The notes under the pieces are model-generated. The model saw only the letters and a program-made list of their open reading frames with translations, was not told the DNA's origin and ran no database searches. Of a stretch of 64,000 nt of DNA, positions 58,782 through 64,000 are shown one piece after another. The translations under genes were made by a program, and so were the position numbers. Within the stretch, counting starts at the first letter, position 1; the number at the start of each line of letters is the position of its first letter. Origin of the DNA: Enterobacteriaceae bacterium B14 (GTDB lineage: Bacteria > Pseudomonadota > Gammaproteobacteria > Enterobacterales > Enterobacteriaceae); assembly GCA_000307305.1 (NCBI GenBank), contig DF158882.1, positions 1,571,159 to 1,635,158 of the forward strand. Direction: 5' to 3'.

Positions 58782-59990
58782 CTAATCAATGATGGGGTGG
58801 TCAGGCTGGATAGTGCGTTTATCCAGTTTCTTTTGAAGTATGATGACCATTACGGGAAATCCAGATGCGGCTAATGCACTTACAATAAACAATTTGTTTA
58901 GATTTTGCGTTGTTAATCCCTGGTTAGGTAGCAATAAGGAAGACAGAAAGAATGCGAGAGTTGTTATCAAGAACATAATTGCTGTCTGTAGTGAAGAGAA
59001 ATTGGCTCGTTGTTCATCTTCAGGATACTGGACGGCAACCGACGAAGCGGAAACAAGTCGGCTATATGAGGTGCCAAGAAATAAAGTTATAAATAGAAAT
59101 GCATTATGATAACCCATCGCAGGAATCAGCAAACTTGCTACAAAGAACAGAGTTGAAATTGTTGCCAACATCAGAGCAGATAAACGCGATGTCAGAATAC
59201 CTGTTATTTTTGTAGACAGATAACCTGCAATCCCTCCACTTAAGAACAATAAAGGCAATAGATTTTGTTGTGCTCCCATATATTGCGTCATTAATGGCGT
59301 CAAAATGGGAATAATCAGCATTGGACTAAATTGTACTAGTGCAGTACAAGAGGCGAAGAGTAAGGTTCGAGTATCAATAGAAAGGTTGGCCTTCACGCTT
59401 GATGAAATCGTATCCTTAGGAATAATAAATACTATTAACGGTAAAGACAGAAGGCAAAGTGAACTGATTAACCACAGTGCAGTATGCCAACCATAGTGCG
59501 TGCACAAAAATAATATAGCTGGCATTCCGACGATACTTACCATCGAAAATGATGCAATCACCGTTGCTAACATTTTTCCACGTAAGTTTGCTGGGGCATG
59601 ATTTATTAAAATACTCGTACCCACCCCCATTGTTGTACCACCAACCAATCCTGCGCAAAATCGTAGTGCCAAAAGAGTGTAAAAATCAGTAGTGAGTGTG
59701 GACAAAAATGTTAGCGCTCCCAGCAGCAGCATATTCTTGATCAAGAATTGTTTTTTATTAAACAGGTGGATCCAATAAAAAGCGGCAATTCCAGAAAGGA
59801 CAGCCCCCAGTGTATACATACCAGAGACATAGCCAGAAAATGATACGGGAACCGAAAACCCATCTGCCATAAAAGCAAAAACAGGCGTTAACGCCATGTA
59901 CTCCAGCGCATTAGTGAACTGGATAAAAGCCATTACAAAGGCTATCCGCATGAGGGCTTTATGATTAAACGTCTGTGTGACCAGTGGCAT
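58782..59990 (-). CDS. MFS transporter (drug or sugar efflux type)
   Basis: A ~402-residue major facilitator with about 12 spans. Start is placed at the ATG at 59990 (MPLVTQTFNHK), since the frame reaching 60134 runs into the divergent regulator. NALEYMALTPVFAFMADGFSV is typical of the AraJ/DHA1 branch, and the loop GTSILINHAPANLRGKMLA resembles the conserved loop of that branch. Substrate unknown. It is divergent from a LysR gene with about 100 bases between, the usual regulator-target layout. Confidence 0.8.
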   Translation of the reverse strand: MPLVTQTFNHKALMRIAFVMAFIQFTNALEYMALTPVFAFMADGFSVPVSFSGYVSGMYTLGAVLSGIAAFYWIHLFNKKQFLIKNMLLLGALTFLSTLTTDFYTLLALRFCAGLVGGTTMGVGTSILINHAPANLRGKMLATVIASFSMVSIVGMPAILFLCTHYGWHTALWLISSLCLLSLPLIVFIIPKDTISSSVKANLSIDTRTLLFASCTALVQFSPMLIIPILTPLMTQYMGAQQNLLPLLFLSGGIAGYLSTKITGILTSRLSALMLATISTLFFVASLLIPAMGYHNAFLFITLFLGTSYSRLVSASSVAVQYPEDEQRANFSSLQTAIMFLITTLAFFLSSLLLPNQGLTTQNLNKLFIVSALAASGFPVMVIILQKKLDKRTIQPDHPIID

Positions 59991-60093
59991 AGCAAGCAAC
60001 CTATGGATGAAAGATATCCAAGTGTAACCGCTATCAATAGTGTTTATTATATGGTAAAAATGGCAATCATTGTTATCATATATGGGATAATAA
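59991..60093. promoter_or_regulatory. Divergent MFS/lysR control region
   Basis: 103 AT-rich bases between oppositely oriented transporter and LysR genes. LysR regulators normally bind such spacers and repress themselves while activating the divergent gene; no specific T-N11-A site is claimed. Confidence 0.4.
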
Positions 60094-61011
60094 ATGCGTC
60101 CGACTCTTGATTTTAATACCCTAAAAGTGTTCATTGCTGTAGTTGAAAGAGAGAGTTTTGTTGGGGCATCGAAAGCCCTTGAAATGCCGACATCAAATGT
60201 GAGTCGTTGTATTTCTCAATTAGAAGAAAGACTGAATCTTCAGCTCATTGAGCGCAGCACCCGACATATGAAACTCACTCAGGCGGGGCATCTACTCTAT
60301 ACCCGAGCGAAGCCATTACTGGAGGCACTTGAGCAAACTGAGACAGAATTAACGTTGCGGCAAATACAACTCAAAGGCCCATTACGTATCTGTATTCCCA
60401 ATGAAATAGGTCCTGCATTGCTGGGCTCTGTTATTGCCGATTTCGCTTGTCAGTACCCGGATCTGGAAATTAGCTGTATCACAAATTTGTCAGGTTTCGA
60501 ATCCCTGCGAGATGATTTGGATTTAGCTATCATTGTTAGCCGTGGTCAGATGGATGACAGTGACTACATCGCCCGTCATCTGGTAACTATCCCTTGCACC
60601 ATTGTTGCGGCTCCCTCCGTCATTCAGCGTTATGGCACCCCTTCTCATATCCAGCAATTTGAAGAATTACCCTGTATTACAACGGTAAGTGCACTGAAAG
60701 GTGCTCCTTGGCAATTTGTTAATAAAAAAGGGAGATTCGAGACAATTAAGGTTAAAGGGCATTATCGGGTAAACAGCGGAGAGATGGCAGGACGAGCTGC
60801 GGTAGCAGGTGTCGGTTTTGCCATCCTATCGAAACAAGCCTGCCAACCCTACATTAGCGATGGACGGTTAATCGAGATTGAGTTTGAACAATCGGTAGCT
60901 CCATTGCAGTTGTTCGCACTATATTCAGATAGGCGTTATTTGCCCACGAAAACAAGAGCGCTTATCGATTTCATACATCAGAAATTGAGCAACTTATCTT
61001 TAGCAACATAA
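60094..61011 (+). CDS. LysR-family transcriptional regulator
   Basis: A 305-residue regulator. The helix-turn-helix is in the first 65 residues (LKVFIAVVERESFVGASKALEMPTSNVSRCISQLE) and a substrate-binding domain is at about 90-300. It resembles the AaeR/DmlR-type group with no sign of a specific ligand. It very likely controls the divergent MFS gene. Confidence 0.85.
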   Translation: MRPTLDFNTLKVFIAVVERESFVGASKALEMPTSNVSRCISQLEERLNLQLIERSTRHMKLTQAGHLLYTRAKPLLEALEQTETELTLRQIQLKGPLRICIPNEIGPALLGSVIADFACQYPDLEISCITNLSGFESLRDDLDLAIIVSRGQMDDSDYIARHLVTIPCTIVAAPSVIQRYGTPSHIQQFEELPCITTVSALKGAPWQFVNKKGRFETIKVKGHYRVNSGEMAGRAAVAGVGFAILSKQACQPYISDGRLIEIEFEQSVAPLQLFALYSDRRYLPTKTRALIDFIHQKLSNLSLAT

Positions 61012-61990
61012 GTCCTTAACAACATAAGTCAGCATTAAATCTCGACTTAACACAGAATGTCTACTGTTCGCTCAAACCAGACTGTCAGATTTGATAGTGT
61101 TCTAGCTACGGCACCTGTCAGAGCAAGTTTCCCGCCTGAACGTTAGCGCCACGAGCAATAACACCATTAACCAATGTCGATAATGTCTTTGCGTTTCACT
61201 TCTGAAGCGATATGACGCCCAAGTTTAGCAACAGCATCATTTCCCAAGGTACGGCGCACCTCCATTTGTGCCTTTTTTCTTCTTTACGCTCAGTTGCCGG
61301 ACAGCGCCCCATTTGCCTTATATGTTTAAACTCTTATAGTTTAACCCTTGCTATTGCAGATGAAATTTGCGGAGAGTTTCCAAATTTTAGCGGTATGAGG
61401 TTACCAATGACTGGGCTAGAATAACGGTAGAAAAAGGGGTTAACACCTATAGCATGATAAACAACCTGTAACCCCTATTTTCGTTTATATCTGTTTTATC
61501 TTTAACATTGGTTTTCATTGACTCAATCGCTTGACCGAAAACAGATCGATAGTTTTTTGTCTCTTATTACGACACATTTTTAATATAAAAGAATAATAAA
61601 TAATGACTAATTAAAGAAAATATAGGGTTTTACTTTGTATGTGAAATGACATTATATTCAACTAAACAACCCACAGCTTCATACTCGCTTCAGTGATATT
61701 CAATGGATGACATGAGATTTAATAAGAATAAAAAATGACAATAAACATTAAACTCAATAACTTAAAAAGATCAAAACTATGAATAATAGTGTAAATCTCG
61801 ATGCTCACACACCAATGATGCATTGGTGTGTTATCACTGATTACTAACGATTATTTTACACTAAAGAATAAAAACTACATTTTAACCTATACTTTAGTAA
61901 CTATCTGATTTTACGAATATTGTTTGTTGTACTCATCCGCCGTTATACTCTCTCTGTTTTCCAATCCTTCTAATAACACAGGGCATCTCC
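61012..61990. other. Long non-coding region before fic
   Basis: About 980 bases without a convincing gene. On the minus strand, around 61180-61265, a short frame (RTLGNDAVAKLGRHIASEVKRKD, ending TAA) looks coding-like and may be a decayed gene end. An 11-base perfect dyad ACACACCAATG-ATG-CATTGGTGTGT is at 61806-61830. A TATACT -10-like box at 61944-61949 may serve fic. The middle is strongly AT-rich. Confidence 0.45.
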
Positions 61991-62608
61991 ATGAGCCGAT
62001 ACCATGTATCCAGCAGTGAAGGCCAGTATGAGAAAGACTCTGGCGAGCAGGTTTTGGCTAATAAGCTGGGGATCGCTACTTCTAGTGAGATGGATGAGGC
62101 TGAACTTGTCCTGTTAGAACAACTCTACCAGTCCGTTTTTGAAGAACAGTTCCCGGAAGGACAGCTCAGCGTAGCCATGATAAAAAGCTGGCATCACCGC
62201 TGGTTAGGTAACATTTACGAGTGGGCAGGACAAGAAAGAGCGGTCAATATCAGCAAAGGCAGTTTTATGTTTGCCCCCTCAGCGCAGTTGCCAAAACTGC
62301 TGAACGAATTCGACACCAGGTATCTGGCTCAATACACGCCGTGTAGCGGTATGGAGGAAGAACAACTCATCACCGCTATCGCCATAACTCATGTTGAGCT
62401 GATACTTATCCATCCATTCAGAGAGGGAAATGGACGCTTATCGCGACTGTTCGCCGACGTGATGGCCGTTCAGGGTGGGTACAAACCGCTGGATTATCAA
62501 AGCTGGGAACAAAACAAAAACCAGTATATCTCGGCTATCCATGCAGGCGTATCAATGGACTACGAGCCGATGAGACACTGGGTCAGAGAAGCATTGAGAA
62601 GGGATTAA
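61991..62608 (+). CDS. Fic/DOC-family AMPylase-like protein
   Basis: A 205-residue protein with the Fic motif HPFREGNGRL at residues 141-150 (catalytic H141; anion-binding REGNGR). The N-terminal part has IYEWAGQERAVNISKG and FMFAP, the usual flap region. No inhibitory (S/T)xxxE(G/N) helix is seen at either end, so an antitoxin would be supplied in trans. Fic proteins mostly AMPylate or otherwise nucleotidylate targets such as gyrase. It converges with the 56-residue gene; their ends overlap by four bases. Confidence 0.88.
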   Translation: MSRYHVSSSEGQYEKDSGEQVLANKLGIATSSEMDEAELVLLEQLYQSVFEEQFPEGQLSVAMIKSWHHRWLGNIYEWAGQERAVNISKGSFMFAPSAQLPKLLNEFDTRYLAQYTPCSGMEEEQLITAIAITHVELILIHPFREGNGRLSRLFADVMAVQGGYKPLDYQSWEQNKNQYISAIHAGVSMDYEPMRHWVREALRRD

Positions 62609-62775
62609 ACCGCAAGACGTAAATGAGCGAACTTTTTGCGCGTCGCTTCAAGGGAAGCTTCGATCTTCTCGGAGGACTGCCCTGTTTCAACAGCCGTAGA
62701 TGTTGCTACCGAGCGAACGATGTCAGCGCGAGATGGTTTGGCGTAGCTTGCCTGAGTTTTTTTGTTGTTGCTCAT
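62605..62775 (-). CDS. Small protein beside Fic, possible antitoxin
   Basis: A 56-residue protein. The ATG at 62775 (MSNNKKTQ) has AGGAG six bases upstream; a longer frame to 62856 is rejected. The sequence is polar and helical (SRADIVRSVATSTAVETGQSSE). STAVETG is near, but does not match, the Fic-inhibitory S/TxxxE(G/N) motif. Its placement next to fic is suggestive, but it is convergent, unlike classical Fic antitoxins, so the role is unproven. Confidence 0.5.
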   Translation of the reverse strand: MSNNKKTQASYAKPSRADIVRSVATSTAVETGQSSEKIEASLEATRKKFAHLRLAV

Positions 62776-62925
62776 CGAGACTCCTGAAAGATAGGCCTTG
62801 AGCCTTCTATTATAGGCTATATCCGCTAACAATTCAGAGGTATTTTCCCTTATCATACATTGGATTAAGAACTATCCTCTTATGTGCGCCAACACCTTCT
62901 ACATACGTCCAAATCCAAGTATTTC

Positions 62926-63885
62926 TTACGACAAAATTTCCAGGAGCGGATTTTTGCCTACGATGGCAGCTTGAGATTTGCGCTTCAAAAACGTGACCAA
63001 GTCATCTTGCCGATGTAAAAGCAATACGATCTCTTGCAACGAGCATAAGAACAACGTCTTTTGGTTCAATAAATTACGACATTCAGACACCACAGTAGAA
63101 GCATACCCGTTAGCTGCGATGAAAATTCCACTCGCATTGCTTCTAATGAACAGGCGACTTATATGAGGGGAAAATTCCCCCATACCAATAGCTGAATTTA
63201 ACCACTTCATTTCAACAAGGTGAATAGTACCGTCTAACTCTATAACACCATCAATTTGCTCCACGACTACGGCAGAATCAGGATCTTTACGACGGAAATC
63301 TTCGCAAACATGGATACCATAAGCTTTGAACAAGTCATTCAGTACTCCCTCTAACAATTTCCCCCGTTCTTGCGGTTTATCATCCATCATGAACAACGTA
63401 GAAAGACGTTGATTAATGGCTTCCAATTTCGTACGTTTTTGTGCTGCCAGAGAACGTTCCACCTGTTGTTTGGCAACTCGTTCATTCCGTTCAGCATCCC
63501 GCTCCTGCTTCATTCGGGTAAATGAGTCTTTCTTGTTTACAGCTTCACGAATGCTAGCAACTAGGCCTTTAGCCTTATACTGGTCATTTTCCCAGCAGTG
63601 TTCAAAATTATCGAACTCCACAACACGTTTAATAATTTCTCGACGGACCTTCAATCCACTATCGCCGCGAGTATTTATCTTCGTTATCAAGTCACGGGAA
63701 ATGTCAAACTTGCTAATTGAATTGGGGTTATTTCGAACAATTGCAGCCATCTCCGCCAGATCAGCAGGCTCAACTCCCGCCCCCTGAAAAAACAGGATAA
63801 CATCTCTCTTACTACGGCAAAGTACTGGAATGGTGTCTATCAAAAGCTGAACAATTTCAGAAGAGTAGTGAAACGAATCTGCCAT
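62926..63885 (-). CDS. Restriction-endonuclease-like (Mrr/PD-(D/E)XK) protein
   Basis: A 319-residue protein. An N-terminal helical part and a charged coiled coil (about residues 118-160) lead into a nuclease-like core. That core has E179 in GKLLEGVLNDLF, D212 in QIDGVIELDG and E225-x-K227 in HLVEMKWLN, which together fit the Mrr-type PD-(D/E)XK signature. A defence role is likely by family but unproven. It overlaps the upstream partial frame by 29 bases, indicating a shared operon. Confidence 0.7.
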   Translation of the reverse strand: MADSFHYSSEIVQLLIDTIPVLCRSKRDVILFFQGAGVEPADLAEMAAIVRNNPNSISKFDISRDLITKINTRGDSGLKVRREIIKRVVEFDNFEHCWENDQYKAKGLVASIREAVNKKDSFTRMKQERDAERNERVAKQQVERSLAAQKRTKLEAINQRLSTLFMMDDKPQERGKLLEGVLNDLFKAYGIHVCEDFRRKDPDSAVVVEQIDGVIELDGTIHLVEMKWLNSAIGMGEFSPHISRLFIRSNASGIFIAANGYASTVVSECRNLLNQKTLFLCSLQEIVLLLHRQDDLVTFLKRKSQAAIVGKNPLLEILS

Positions 63886-64000
63886 ACTTTAGTTTCCCTT
63901 GTAGCGCTGTTGCCAAACATTCAAAATCAGTAAACAGCTCTTCGTCCGCTTGTTTTGCAACTGTCAGAAAATCGTCATAGTATACCCCCTTCAGGAAAGG
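63857..64000 (-). CDS. Partial ORF upstream of the nuclease-like gene
   Basis: An open frame enters from the window edge and stops at 63857-63859. Its last residues include YYDDFLTVAKQADEELFTDFECLATALQGKL, which reads as real protein. It overlaps the nuclease-like gene start by 29 bases. No family can be named from 47 residues. Confidence 0.45.
   Translation of the reverse strand, partial: PFLKGVYYDDFLTVAKQADEELFTDFECLATALQGKLKYGRFVSLLF

Noticed and set aside
61212..61424. 70-codon plus-strand frame
   Set aside because: Low-complexity composition, no ribosome binding site and no family resemblance; it lies opposite the coding-like minus fragment.

Overview
The window is a chromosomal segment from a member of the Enterobacterales that is not Escherichia. 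Gene content and order closely follow the E. coli 10-15 minute region, and most proteins match their E. coli counterparts in length and catalytic residues. Several genes common in E. coli at these junctions are missing (rihA, hscC, cobC, pagP/crcB, ybbLM, glsA-ybaT, ushA) and others have been gained. The species cannot be named from the sequence alone.

Layout. 1-4.1 kb: ybeZ-ybeY-ybeX-lnt (RNA/ribosome maintenance and lipoprotein acylation). 4.1-6.2 kb: an inserted prfH-rtcB ribosome rescue and RNA repair pair on the minus strand, behind an extragenic repeat and a structured leader carrying a 14-codon ORF. 6.6-10 kb: gltI-(SroC-like RNA)-gltJKL, a glutamate/aspartate ABC importer. 10.2-11.6 kb: a stand-alone dihydrolipoyl dehydrogenase. 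11.7-26.5 kb: ybeL, then leuS-lptE-holA-nadD, rsfS-rlmH-mrdA-mrdB-rlpA, dacA, ybeD, lipB-lipA and tatE. This block covers translation, outer-membrane LPS export, replication clamp loading, NAD synthesis, cell-wall elongation and lipoate synthesis. 26.6-36.1 kb: a yrbL-like gene, tRNA-Arg(UCU), folD, an orphan DegT-type aminotransferase, cysS, ppiB-lpxH, miaE, and purE-purK behind a PurR box.

36.1-38.6 kb is a CRISPR locus with no cas genes in the window: a decayed two-repeat relic, a two-gene insert (a DUF6973-like protein plus a small membrane protein), and a 16-repeat type I-E array whose crRNA strand is the minus strand. 38.6-46.1 kb: ybbP-ybbA / tesA-ybbO-cnoX and qmcA-ybbJ. 45.7-55.7 kb: cueR/copA copper control, ybaP, ybaK, an unknown secreted protein, fsr, ybaL and mltB. 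55.9-61 kb: a 29-residue membrane peptide, a DUF2628 protein, a TraF-like beta-barrel protein, and a divergent MFS/LysR pair. 62-64 kb looks like an accessory segment: a Fic protein, a convergent 56-residue gene, a PD-(D/E)XK nuclease-like gene and the end of an upstream partner cut by the window edge.

Most of the window is conserved housekeeping sequence. The parts that merit attention are the prfH-rtcB cassette and its leader, the CRISPR locus with its gene insert and repeat-type switch, the small membrane peptide, and the Fic/nuclease segment.
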